Of a stretch of DNA of 64,000 bases, positions 8,734-17,190 are shown piece by piece. Each line of letters opens with the position of its first letter. Position 1 is the first letter of the stretch. Made by a program: the position numbers and the translations under genes. The notes beneath the pieces are model-generated. The model was given only the letters and a program-made list of their open reading frames with translations, was not told the origin of the DNA and did not search any database. Source of the DNA: Ralstonia thomasii (GTDB lineage: Bacteria > Pseudomonadota > Gammaproteobacteria > Burkholderiales > Burkholderiaceae); NCBI RefSeq assembly GCF_958405895.1, contig NZ_CATZAR010000001.1; one strand, given 5' to 3'.

Positions 8734-8747
8734 TGACACCGCTGTCA
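8734..8747. promoter_or_regulatory. LacI-type operator O2 upstream of oprB
   Basis: TGACACCGCTGTCA repeats the TGACA-N4-TGTCA core of the upstream palindrome, with its centre 68 bp from that of O1. It is 35 bp before the oprB start. Two sites of the same sequence suggest cooperative or looping repression by the LacI-family regulator encoded at the far end of the locus. Confidence 0.65.
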
Positions 8748-8782
8748 TGCATGGCAGCCGGTCCAATATCAGGAGACAGTCC

Positions 8783-10138
8783 ATGGAGCTTGAAGCCGCA
8801 CGTCCGGCCGCACGTCGTCAATCCCGCAACACGCGCTTTGGTCAACGCGTCGGCGCGTCGGCCATTGCAGCCGCCGTCCTCGCGCTGGGCGCAGGCAGTG
8901 CCCACGCGTATGACATCACCACCAGCCCGTATCTGACCGGCGACTGGGGTGGCCTGCGCACCCGCCTGGCCGAACAGGGCGTGACCTTCAACCTCGGCTA
9001 CGGCAGCGAAGTTGCGCACAACTTCAGCGGCGGTACCGAACATCTCACGCGCTACACCGATCAATGGGTCATCGGTACGGCGCTGGACCTGCAAAAGCTC
9101 GTCGGCTGGCAGGGCGCCACGTTCCAGGCCACCGTCACCGACCGCAACGGCCGCAACCTCGGCAGCGACGCGAACATCGGCAACAACATGCTGATCCAGG
9201 AAGTCTATGGCCGCGGCCAGACCTGGCACCTGACGCAGTTCTGGCTGAACCAGAAACTGCTCAACGACCGCCTGGAAATCAAGGCAGGCCGCGTAACGGT
9301 GGGCGAAGACTTCTTCTCGTTCTCGTGCGATTTCCAGAACCTGACGTTCTGCGGCTCCCAACCGGGCAACTTGGTGGGCGGCTACTGGGTGAACTGGCCG
9401 ACCAGCCAGTGGGGCGCGCGCGCCAAGGTGCACACCTCGGCCGAAACCTATGCGCAGATCGGCGTGTACCAGGTCAACCCGAACTACGTGGATGACGGCT
9501 GGGCCCGCCGCAACGGCTGGAAGCTGAACAACCCCGGCGGCACCACGGGCGCGCTGATTCCGCTGGAGTTTGGCTGGATGCCCACCATCGAGGGTCGCCC
9601 GGGCACGTACCGCGCAGGCGTCTGGTACAACACGTCGAACGGCAAAGACCTGTATGAAGACGTGAACGGCAACGCCCGCGGCATCACCGGCCTGGACGCC
9701 AAGCAACGCAGCGGCCAGTACGGCGTCTACCTGAACCTGCAGCAGCAGATCACGGGTGCGCCGGACGGACGCGGCGCCACGGTGTTCCTGAACTTCTCGC
9801 AAGCCGATCGCAACACCGCGCAGACCGACCACCAGATCTCGGTGGGCGTGCAGTACAAGGGGCCGTTCGATCGCTTGGCCGACACCGTCGGCTTTGCCGT
9901 GGGTGCCACGCACAATAACGGCCGCTATGCCGACTTTGTGCGGCAAACCAACGCACGCACCGGCGCCAATACGGTGGTGGGTGACGGCTACGAATACGTG
10001 AGCGAGCTGTATTACAGCTGGTCGCCGGTGAAGTCTGTGTACTTCCGTCCTAATCTGCAGTACATCCTTCATCCGGGCGGCACTTCGCAAAACAAGAATG
10101 CCTTCGTCGTCGGCCTGAAGACCGGCGTCACGTTCTAA
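8783..10138 (+). CDS. oprB: Carbohydrate-selective outer-membrane porin, OprB family
   Basis: This 451-residue outer-membrane protein has a long signal peptide cleaved after AGSAHA near residue 36. The OprB hallmark near the mature N-terminus (YLTGDWGGLRTRLAEQGV) is followed by beta-barrel repeats, and the chain ends in a terminal Phe. The start is set by AGGAG eight bases upstream. It is the first gene of the operon, 31 bases before xylF, so sugar would cross the outer membrane here and be captured by XylF. Family identity is firm; the sugar is inferred from the neighbours. Confidence 0.9.
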   Translation: MELEAARPAARRQSRNTRFGQRVGASAIAAAVLALGAGSAHAYDITTSPYLTGDWGGLRTRLAEQGVTFNLGYGSEVAHNFSGGTEHLTRYTDQWVIGTALDLQKLVGWQGATFQATVTDRNGRNLGSDANIGNNMLIQEVYGRGQTWHLTQFWLNQKLLNDRLEIKAGRVTVGEDFFSFSCDFQNLTFCGSQPGNLVGGYWVNWPTSQWGARAKVHTSAETYAQIGVYQVNPNYVDDGWARRNGWKLNNPGGTTGALIPLEFGWMPTIEGRPGTYRAGVWYNTSNGKDLYEDVNGNARGITGLDAKQRSGQYGVYLNLQQQITGAPDGRGATVFLNFSQADRNTAQTDHQISVGVQYKGPFDRLADTVGFAVGATHNNGRYADFVRQTNARTGANTVVGDGYEYVSELYYSWSPVKSVYFRPNLQYILHPGGTSQNKNAFVVGLKTGVTF

Positions 10139-10169
10139 GAACGCACTTGCGCACAATAGGAGACCTTTC

Positions 10170-11180
10170 ATGATTTCCCGCGTACTGAACACCATTGCCG
10201 CTGCAGCGGTCCTCGCCTTCGCCGCCACCTCGGCCCACGCCAGCAAGGAAGCACCGGTGATCGGCTTCTCGATCGACGACCTGCGCGTCGAGCGCTGGAC
10301 GCACGACCGCGACTATTTTGTCGAATCGGCCAAGAAGCTGGGCGCGACCGTCAACGTGCAGTCGGCCAACGCCAACGAAGCCAAGCAGATCGCCCAGATC
10401 GAAAACCTGATCGCCCAGAATGTCGACGTGCTTGTGATCGTGCCGTTCAACTCCAAGGTGCTGGGCAACGCCATCGCAAGCGCCAAGAAGAAGGGCATCA
10501 AAGTTGTGTCGTATGACCGCCTGATCCTGAACGCCGACATCGACGGCTACGTGACCTTCGACAACGTGAAGGTGGGCGAGCTGCAGGCGCAGGGCGTCGT
10601 CAAGCTTGCGCCGAAGGGCAATTACTTCCTGCTGGGCGGCGCCGCGACCGACAACAACGCACGCCTGCTGCGCGAAGGCCAGATGAAGGTGCTCAAGCCG
10701 TACGTCGACAAGGGCGACATCAAGATCGTCGGCGAGCAGTGGACGCCGGAGTGGGACCCCTCCAAGGCGCAGAACATTGTTGAGAACGCGCTGACCGCGA
10801 ACAACAACAACATCCAGGGCATCGTTGCCTCCAACGACGGCACGGCCGGTGGCGCGATCCAGGCGCTGGCACGCCAGAAGCTGGCGGGCAAAGTGCCGGT
10901 GTCTGGCCAGGACGCTGACTTGGCCGCCGTGAAGCGCGTGGCCGAAGGTACGCAGGCCATGACGGTGTACAAGCCGATCAAGCAGATCGCCGCCACCGCC
11001 GCCGAGATGGCCGTCGACCTCGTGAAGGGCACGGCGCCGAAGTTCAACACCAAGCTGAACAACGGCAAGAAGGATGTCGACACCGTGCTGCTGACCCCGA
11101 CGCTGCTGACCAAGGACAACCTGGACAGCACCGTCGTCAAGGATGGCTTCTATACGCATCAGCAGATCTTCGGCAAGTAA
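10170..11180 (+). CDS. xylF: D-xylose-type ABC transporter substrate-binding protein
   Basis: This periplasmic sugar-binding protein has 336 residues and a signal peptide ending TSAHA. The body (IGFSIDDLRVERWTHDRDYF, VVSYDRLILNADIDGYVTFD, VASNDGTAGGAIQAL) is characteristic of XylF in the type I periplasmic-binding fold. It sits between the porin and the xylGH genes. Since no xylose isomerase or xylulokinase gene is in the window, the true ligand may be another pentose or a uronate. Confidence 0.9.
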   Translation: MISRVLNTIAAAAVLAFAATSAHASKEAPVIGFSIDDLRVERWTHDRDYFVESAKKLGATVNVQSANANEAKQIAQIENLIAQNVDVLVIVPFNSKVLGNAIASAKKKGIKVVSYDRLILNADIDGYVTFDNVKVGELQAQGVVKLAPKGNYFLLGGAATDNNARLLREGQMKVLKPYVDKGDIKIVGEQWTPEWDPSKAQNIVENALTANNNNIQGIVASNDGTAGGAIQALARQKLAGKVPVSGQDADLAAVKRVAEGTQAMTVYKPIKQIAATAAEMAVDLVKGTAPKFNTKLNNGKKDVDTVLLTPTLLTKDNLDSTVVKDGFYTHQQIFGK

Positions 11181-11222
11181 GCCGCCGATGCAGTGGTCAG
11201 TCGTAGTCAGTAGGAGAACGCC

Positions 11223-12770
11223 ATGAGCAGTAACGGCACCCTGTTCGAGATGCGCAACATCGTGAAGTCGTTCTCCGGTGTGCGCGCGCTCGACGGCGTC
11301 AGCCTGGCAGTGAGGCCGGGCGAGTGCGTCGGTTTGTGCGGGGAGAACGGCGCCGGGAAATCGACCCTCATGAAGGTGCTGTCGGGGGTCTACCCCTACG
11401 GCACCTTCGAAGGCGAGATCCTGTGGGAAGGTGAGCCGCTGCACGCGCATTCCGTGCGCGACAGCGAGCGCGCTGGCATCGTCATCATCCACCAGGAACT
11501 GATGATGGTGCAGCAGCTCTCCGTCACGGAGAACATCTTCCTCGGCAACGAGATCACCAAGCCGGGGGGCCGCATGGACTACGACGCCATGCATGCGAAG
11601 GCAGAAGAACTCCTCGCCCGCCTGCGCCTGACCGACGTGAACGTGGCCGCGCCCGTGATGAACTACGGCAGCGGCCACCAGCAGCTTTTCGAGATTGCGA
11701 AGGCGCTCGCAAAGAATGCGCGCCTGCTGATCCTGGACGAGCCGACCTCGTCGCTGTCCGCCAAGGAAATCGAGGTGCTGCTGTCCATCATTGAGGACCT
11801 CAAGCGCAGCGGCGTGGCGTGCGTGTACATTTCGCACAAGCTCGATGAGGTCAAGCGCGTGTGCGACACCGTCACCGTCATCCGCGACGGCAAGCACATC
11901 GGCACACGCCCCGCCGCCGACATGACCATCGACAACATCATCACGATGATGGTCGGACGTGAAATGACGTCGCTCTTCCCCAAGGTGGAACACACCGTAG
12001 GCGACATCGTGATGGAAGCGCGCAACGTCACCTGCTGGGATGTCACCAACCCCAACCGCAAGCGCACAGACAACGTAAGTTTTGCCGTGCGCCGCGGCGA
12101 GATTCTCGGCATTGCGGGCCTGGTGGGTGCCGGGCGCACGGAGATGGTGTCCGCGCTGTTCGGCGCCTACCCCGGCCGCTCCAGCGCAGAGATCATCATG
12201 GACGGCAAGCCGGTCAAGGTCAGCACGCCCGCACAGGCGATTGCCAACGGCATCTGCCTGGTGCCCGAAGACCGCAAGCGCCACGGCATCGTCCCGTTGA
12301 TGGCCGTGGGCGAAAACATCACGCTCGCCACGCTGGCCCAGTACGCACGCGGCTTGCGTGTCGACAAGGGCGCGGAACTCACCACCGTCGACCGCGAAAT
12401 CAAACGCCTGCGCATCAAGACCGCCAGCCCGGCGCTGGCGATCGCCAGCCTCTCCGGCGGCAACCAGCAGAAGGCCGTGGTCACGAAGATGGTGCTGGCG
12501 ATGCCAAAGGTGCTGATCCTCGACGAACCGACGCGCGGCGTCGACGTCGGCTCCAAGTACGACATCTACAAGATGATCGCCGACCTGGCCTCCAGCGGCG
12601 TGGCGATCATCATGGTCTCTTCCGAGATGCCGGAAATCCTTGGCATGAGCGATCGTGTCCTGGTCATCGGCGAAGGCCAGTTGCGTGGCGACTTCGTCAA
12701 TCAAGGCCTGACCCAGGAGCGCATCCTGGCTGCTGCAATCAACGCTGAACCCGGCCGCCAAGCGGCTTGA
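11223..12770 (+). CDS. xylG: Sugar ABC transporter ATP-binding protein, tandem ATPase (XylG)
   Basis: This 515-residue protein has two ABC domains, as in all monosaccharide (CUT2) importers. The first has Walker A GENGAGKST (about residues 39-47) and LLILDEPTSSL. The second has the degenerate GLVGAGRTE Walker A, followed by the signature LSGGNQQKAVV and LILDEPTRGVDVGSK. It lies 42 bases after xylF and six bases before xylH. It energises XylH-mediated uptake at the inner membrane. Confidence 0.93.
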   Translation: MSSNGTLFEMRNIVKSFSGVRALDGVSLAVRPGECVGLCGENGAGKSTLMKVLSGVYPYGTFEGEILWEGEPLHAHSVRDSERAGIVIIHQELMMVQQLSVTENIFLGNEITKPGGRMDYDAMHAKAEELLARLRLTDVNVAAPVMNYGSGHQQLFEIAKALAKNARLLILDEPTSSLSAKEIEVLLSIIEDLKRSGVACVYISHKLDEVKRVCDTVTVIRDGKHIGTRPAADMTIDNIITMMVGREMTSLFPKVEHTVGDIVMEARNVTCWDVTNPNRKRTDNVSFAVRRGEILGIAGLVGAGRTEMVSALFGAYPGRSSAEIIMDGKPVKVSTPAQAIANGICLVPEDRKRHGIVPLMAVGENITLATLAQYARGLRVDKGAELTTVDREIKRLRIKTASPALAIASLSGGNQQKAVVTKMVLAMPKVLILDEPTRGVDVGSKYDIYKMIADLASSGVAIIMVSSEMPEILGMSDRVLVIGEGQLRGDFVNQGLTQERILAAAINAEPGRQAA

Positions 12771-12776
12771 ATTGCC

Positions 12777-13979
12777 ATGTCCAATATCCTGCAATCCCAA
12801 CTCGCCCGCCAAAGCGGCGGCAATGGCGGTCCGCGCCTGGACGGCCGCGCCATCCAGCAACTGTTCGTGCGCTACAAGGTGCTTGCGCTGCTGCTGGCCG
12901 TGGCGCTCATCTGGGTCTTCTTCTACTTCCAGACCAACGGCACGTTCCTCAAGCCCAACAGCATCTCCAACCTGTTCCTGCAGATGTCGGTGACGGGCAT
13001 GCTGGCTTGCGGCATGGTGTTCGTCATCATCGCGGGGGAGATCGATCTTTCCGTCGGCTCGCTGCTTGGCCTGCTGGGCGGGCTGGTCGCCATCCTCACC
13101 GTCAACCTGGGGTGGAACACCTGGCTGGCCGTGGGTACGGTGCTCGTGGCAGGCGCGGCCATCGGCGTGGTCAACGGCTTCATCACGACCAAGCTGCGTG
13201 TGCCCTCGTTCATCGTTGGCCTGGGCGGCATGCTGGCCTTCCGCGGCTTGCTGCAGTGGAGCACCGACAGCGTGACGATTGCCCCGGTGCCCGATGACCT
13301 CGGCAACCTCGCGCAGAGCTTCGTGCCGGCATCGCTGGCGTGGTCGCTGGCTGCTGTGATCGTGGTGGGGTCGGTTGTGCTGACCGTGCTCCGCCGTCGT
13401 GAGCGCACCCGCCTGTCGCTCTCGCTCACGCCGATCTGGGCTGACGGACTGAAGCTGCTGGCGATCGCGGCCGCCTCGTTCGGCTTTGTCGCCGTACTCA
13501 ACCAGGCCAGCGGCGTGCCCCTGCCGGTGCTGATCCTGCTCGTGCTGCTTGCCATCTTTTCGTACGTCGCGACACAAACCGTCTTCGGCCGTCACGTCTA
13601 TGCGGTGGGCGGCAACATGGAGGCCACACGCCTGTCCGGCGTGAACGTCGGCCGCGTCAAGCTGCTGGTGTTTGTGCTGATGGGCCTGATGTGCGCCTTC
13701 GCGGGCATCATCACCACCGCACGTTCGGCGGCGGGGTCGCCCTCCGCCGGTGTGGGCGGCGAACTGGATGCCATCTCCGCCTGCTTCATCGGCGGCACGT
13801 CGATGCGTGGCGGCTCGGGCACCGTGTACGGCGCACTGATCGGCGCGCTCGTCATGGCGAGCCTCGACAACGGCATGCAGCAAATGAACGTCGACGCCTC
13901 GTGGCAGATGATCGTCAAGGGCGTGGTGCTGGTCGTCGCGGTGCTGATCGACGTGCTGTCGGGCTCCAATCGGGGCTGA
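12777..13979 (+). CDS. xylH: Sugar ABC transporter permease (XylH)
   Basis: This 400-residue inner-membrane permease of the CUT2/RbsC-XylH type has about ten membrane segments. It contains the conserved CGMVFVIIAGEIDLSVGSLL region (residues 77-96) and an AVGGNMEATRLSGVNV loop. The start ATG lies six bases after the xylG stop. It completes the xylFGH importer. Confidence 0.93.
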   Translation: MSNILQSQLARQSGGNGGPRLDGRAIQQLFVRYKVLALLLAVALIWVFFYFQTNGTFLKPNSISNLFLQMSVTGMLACGMVFVIIAGEIDLSVGSLLGLLGGLVAILTVNLGWNTWLAVGTVLVAGAAIGVVNGFITTKLRVPSFIVGLGGMLAFRGLLQWSTDSVTIAPVPDDLGNLAQSFVPASLAWSLAAVIVVGSVVLTVLRRRERTRLSLSLTPIWADGLKLLAIAAASFGFVAVLNQASGVPLPVLILLVLLAIFSYVATQTVFGRHVYAVGGNMEATRLSGVNVGRVKLLVFVLMGLMCAFAGIITTARSAAGSPSAGVGGELDAISACFIGGTSMRGGSGTVYGALIGALVMASLDNGMQQMNVDASWQMIVKGVVLVVAVLIDVLSGSNRG

Positions 13980-14116
13980 CGGCGGCTCAGTTCACATCAT
14001 TCCAGGGCCCATCCGGCCCACCCTCCCTGATCCGGAACGATACGGTGGCGCGCGACGTTGCAGCGCCAGCCGCCGATCGTCCTTTTTTCTCCTCATCCCG
14101 AACGGAATTCGACATC

Positions 14117-15043
14117 GTGGCTGACTACCAAACCCCTGCTCGCGTTCTTGTGACCGGCGTGGCCGGCAACCTGGGCCGCAAGGTCGTCGAGGCACTGGCC
14201 TCCGCCCCGTGGTGCACGTCCATCATCGGCGTTGACTGGGTTGCCCAGAACGTCGAGTTCTCGCCGCAAGCGGCCGAACGTTTTCAATGGGTCAAGGCCG
14301 ACCTCACGCAAGCCGACGGCGCATGGACGGATCTGCTGGGCAACGTCGATGCCGTCATCCACCTGGCCGCGATCCACTCCACGCCGGACGCAACGTGGGA
14401 GCAGGCGCTGGCCTCCTACGGCATGACGCTCAATGTGCTGCAGGCTGCGGCCACGCATGGCGTGCGCCGCTTCGTGTTTGCCTCGTCCAACCACGCGATG
14501 GGCGCATACAAGGACCAACCCCTGGCCGGCACCATCGGCCCCGGCAAACTCACCGCCGAGCTTCCGCCCGCCCCGGGCACGCGCTGGAACAACGGCACGG
14601 AAGACGTCTACTCGCTCGCCTACGGTACATCCAAGGCAATGGGCGAACGGCTTTGCAGCGCGGTGGGCGCCGTCTCGGCAGCCAACGGGGGCAGGCTGTC
14701 GATCGTGTCGCTGCGCATCGGCTGGGCACTGCCCGACGAGAACGACCCGAACGACATCAACTATTCCGGCACCGCTGACACACCCGTCCCCACCGAACTG
14801 CCCGATGAAGCCAGCCACATCGCGCTGCGCTGGTTCCGCAACATGTGGCTCTCGAATGGGGATCTGCGCCGGCTGTTCCTGTGCTCCGTCACAGCCGACC
14901 CGGCACGCTGGCCAGCACCGGCCATCGTCGTGAATGGCGTGTCGAACAACCGCGGAATGGATTGGGGTCTGGAGACCGGGCGCGAGCTGCTGGGGTATGA
15001 GCCGCAGGATGATTTGTATGGGTTGATCCGGCAGCCCGCCTAA
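14117..15043 (+). CDS. NAD-dependent sugar/uronate dehydrogenase, extended SDR (Udh-like)
   Basis: This 308-residue Rossmann enzyme uses a GTG start. It shows TGVAGNLGRKV for NAD binding, a downstream DLT acidic turn, the FASSNHAMGAY motif seen in uronate dehydrogenases, and a YGTSK (YxxxK) catalytic pair. Known Udh enzymes oxidise galacturonate or glucuronate at C1. It is 137 bases downstream of xylH and convergent, one base apart, with the lacI gene. It probably oxidises the imported sugar or sugar acid. No close Shine-Dalgarno was seen, so the exact start is uncertain. Confidence 0.75.
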   Translation: MADYQTPARVLVTGVAGNLGRKVVEALASAPWCTSIIGVDWVAQNVEFSPQAAERFQWVKADLTQADGAWTDLLGNVDAVIHLAAIHSTPDATWEQALASYGMTLNVLQAAATHGVRRFVFASSNHAMGAYKDQPLAGTIGPGKLTAELPPAPGTRWNNGTEDVYSLAYGTSKAMGERLCSAVGAVSAANGGRLSIVSLRIGWALPDENDPNDINYSGTADTPVPTELPDEASHIALRWFRNMWLSNGDLRRLFLCSVTADPARWPAPAIVVNGVSNNRGMDWGLETGRELLGYEPQDDLYGLIRQPA

Positions 15044-15044
15044 G

Positions 15045-16085
15045 TCAACGCGCGGGCGCGCAGGTCGATTCCCGAATCACCAACTCATACTGCAAATTCT
15101 CGTGCACCGAATGCGGCTTCAGCCCCGGCAGGTGCGGGCGATGAATGGCGATGAGCTGTTCCACAGCCGCATGCGCCATTGCCTGGATCGGTTGGCGCAC
15201 GGTGGTGAGCGCCGGCCAGAGCTGGCGTGAAAGCGGCGTGTCGTCGTAGCCGCAAATGGAGAGTTCTTCCGGCACCTTGATGCCCCGCGCCTGCGCCACG
15301 CGGAGCACGCCGGCGGCCATATCGTCGTTGCCGGCAAAGATGGCGGTGGGGCGCGGCTCGCACGACAGCAGCCGCTCAGCGCAGGCCACGCCCGACTCGA
15401 ACGAGTGCTCGCCCTGCTCGACCAGTCGTTCGTCGACTTCGATGCCGGCTTGCGCCATTGCGTCGCGATAGCCGAATACGCGCTGATACGCCGCGCCGTG
15501 GGCGGGATCGCACACCACGAAGCCGATGCGGCGATGACCGAGGCCGATCAGGTGCCGCGTCATGTCGCGTGCGGCGGCGCGGTCTTCGGTGTTGACGGAC
15601 AACCCTTTGTGCTCACGATCGGCAGGTGCCAGCCGCACGTAGTCGATGCCGGCTTCATCCAGCGCCGTGATCAGCGACGGCACGTCCGACACCGGCGGCG
15701 TCAGGATGATGCCGGCCAGGGCACGCTGGCGCGCACTCTGGATGATCTGGTCGGCGAGGTTCGGATCGCGGTAGTTGCACGGCGTGAGCAGCAGGCTGTA
15801 GTCGAGCGCCTGGCAGGCTTCGAGCGCGCCATGCTGAATGTTGACGATGTAGTTGTCGGAGGGGTTGTCGTAGACCAGCGCGATGATGTCGGCGCGCTTG
15901 CTGGCCAGTCGCCGCGCAGCCGGGTTGGGCCGGTAGTCGAGCGTCTGCATCGCCTCGACCACCTTCGCACGCGTCTTCTCGCTGATGTTGGGCTCGTGGT
16001 TCAGCACGCGCGAGACGGTCTTGATGGACACGCCCGCATGCGCGGCAACATCATCGACAGTGACGGCTCCGGCGTTGCGCTTCAT
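15045..16085 (-). CDS. LacI/GalR family transcriptional regulator
   Basis: This 346-residue repressor has an N-terminal LacI helix-turn-helix (VTVDDVAAHAGVSIKTVSRV, residues 8-27) and the hinge region YRPNPAARRLASKR. A periplasmic-binding-like effector domain follows (NDDMAAGVLRVAQARGIKVP; ICGYDDTPLSRQLWPALTTV). It closes the sugar locus and is convergent with the dehydrogenase gene. The two TGACA-N4-TGTCA sites before oprB are its likely operators (inference from family and position). Confidence 0.9.
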   Translation of the reverse strand: MKRNAGAVTVDDVAAHAGVSIKTVSRVLNHEPNISEKTRAKVVEAMQTLDYRPNPAARRLASKRADIIALVYDNPSDNYIVNIQHGALEACQALDYSLLLTPCNYRDPNLADQIIQSARQRALAGIILTPPVSDVPSLITALDEAGIDYVRLAPADREHKGLSVNTEDRAAARDMTRHLIGLGHRRIGFVVCDPAHGAAYQRVFGYRDAMAQAGIEVDERLVEQGEHSFESGVACAERLLSCEPRPTAIFAGNDDMAAGVLRVAQARGIKVPEELSICGYDDTPLSRQLWPALTTVRQPIQAMAHAAVEQLIAIHRPHLPGLKPHSVHENLQYELVIRESTCAPAR

Positions 16086-16118
16086 GGTCTGACGATGATC
16101 TGGCGAGAGTGGTTCTGA

Positions 16119-16157
16119 AACACGGAACGGGCGCCATCATGCGCCCGCCAACGTGTT
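16119..16157. other. Two-tier inverted repeat between lacI and EamA genes
   Basis: The inner arms GGGCGC (16129-16134) and GCGCCC (16141-16146) and the outer arms AACACG (16119-16124) and CGTGTT (16152-16157) could form a 39-base hairpin. It lies 34 bases upstream of the lacI start and 42 bases past the end of the EamA gene. It might be a terminator without a U-tract or an operator; the role is not clear. Confidence 0.3.
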
Positions 16158-16198
16158 CGATTTTACCGCCAACCCCCACGCGGCGCGGCCGAAAAAAA

Positions 16199-17092
16199 CT
16201 AACGGGCGCTCAATCCCGAACGGCCAATCGGCAGCCGGATGATGCCTTGGGCGAAGCTCACGCCCAGCAGAACGAGACAGCCGCCGATCCAGTGATACCC
16301 GTGCACCGTCTCCCCCAGCATCACCGCAGCCATGCCGGCCGTGAAGACTGGCATCAGGTTCATCAACACCGCCGTACGCTCACTGCCGATGCGCTTGAGC
16401 CCCTGCATCCACAGATACGACGCGACGATCGACGAGGCAATACCCGCAAACGCCACCAGCCCGATGCCCCTGGCCGGCACGGCCAGGCTGTGCGCCGTCA
16501 TGGCTACCGGAACGAGCATCACGACGGCCATCAACACCTGCACGTACAGGTTGATCCACTGCCCGAACGGCAACGCCCAACGGCGATAGAGGATGTTGTA
16601 CAGCGCGTAGGCAGTGACGCCGGCAAGCACCAGCACGTCGCCGTGGTTGATGCCGCCATCGAACAGGTTGGTTGGTTCTCCGCGCCCAAGCAGATACAGC
16701 ACGCCCAGGAGCGACACCACCACACCGGTCACCGCCTGCGCCCCGACCGGCTGACGAAATACCGCCACGTTCAGGATCAGCCCCAGCATCGGGATCAGCG
16801 CGCCGATCACGCCCATGTTGGTCGCGCTCGTGCTGTGCGCGGCGTAGTACGCCAGGCATTGGTACATCACCATGCCCAGCAGCGCGAGCACCGCAAAGCG
16901 GCGCCACTGCGCCACCACGGCATGACGCTGGCGCCATAGCGGCCGCGCACAGAACGGCGTGAGCACGATGGCCGCCAACAACCACCGGTAGAACGAAATG
17001 GCCGCCGGGTCAACCACGCCGGCCGCGGCCTTCGACACGATTGTATTGGCGGCCCAGATCAGCACCGCCAGCAAGGGATACAGCACAGGCAC
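16199..17092 (-). CDS. EamA/DMT family inner-membrane transporter
   Basis: This 297-residue protein has ten predicted membrane segments and two EamA repeats (VLYPLLAVLIWAANTIVSK at the N-terminus, DVLVLAGVTAYALYNILYRR starting the second). The GTG start at 17090-17092 is chosen because a GAGGAGG box (17098-17104) sits five bases upstream and it begins the first membrane helix. DMT proteins usually export metabolites or amino acids. It is divergent from an AraC regulator, with a palindrome in the 98-base gap, which suggests direct control. Confidence 0.85.
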   Translation of the reverse strand: MPVLYPLLAVLIWAANTIVSKAAAGVVDPAAISFYRWLLAAIVLTPFCARPLWRQRHAVVAQWRRFAVLALLGMVMYQCLAYYAAHSTSATNMGVIGALIPMLGLILNVAVFRQPVGAQAVTGVVVSLLGVLYLLGRGEPTNLFDGGINHGDVLVLAGVTAYALYNILYRRWALPFGQWINLYVQVLMAVVMLVPVAMTAHSLAVPARGIGLVAFAGIASSIVASYLWMQGLKRIGSERTAVLMNLMPVFTAGMAAVMLGETVHGYHWIGGCLVLLGVSFAQGIIRLPIGRSGLSAR

Positions 17093-17131
17093 GACAGCCT
17101 CCTCGAACACCCGAAGACGGCAGTGTAGTAA

Positions 17132-17165
17132 TGTCTGGTTCAAAACATATACTTCAAACCAGACA
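17132..17165. promoter_or_regulatory. Inverted repeat between EamA and AraC genes
   Basis: Nine-base arms TGTCTGGTT (17132-17140) and AACCAGACA (17157-17165) are perfectly complementary and separated by 16 AT-rich bases. The site is centred in the divergent intergenic region, 25 bases before the AraC start, and is probably the regulator's operator. A possible ATG at 17131 would put it inside the coding region, which favours the GTG start at 17191. Confidence 0.55.
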
Positions 17166-17190
17166 ACCTCACCCCTCGAAAGCGACAACC

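Noticed and set aside
10128..13883. Very long open frame on the minus strand opposite xylF-xylG-xylH
   Set aside because: It is a codon-bias shadow of three well-supported plus-strand genes; the translation is His/Arg/Gln-rich without any recognisable domain.
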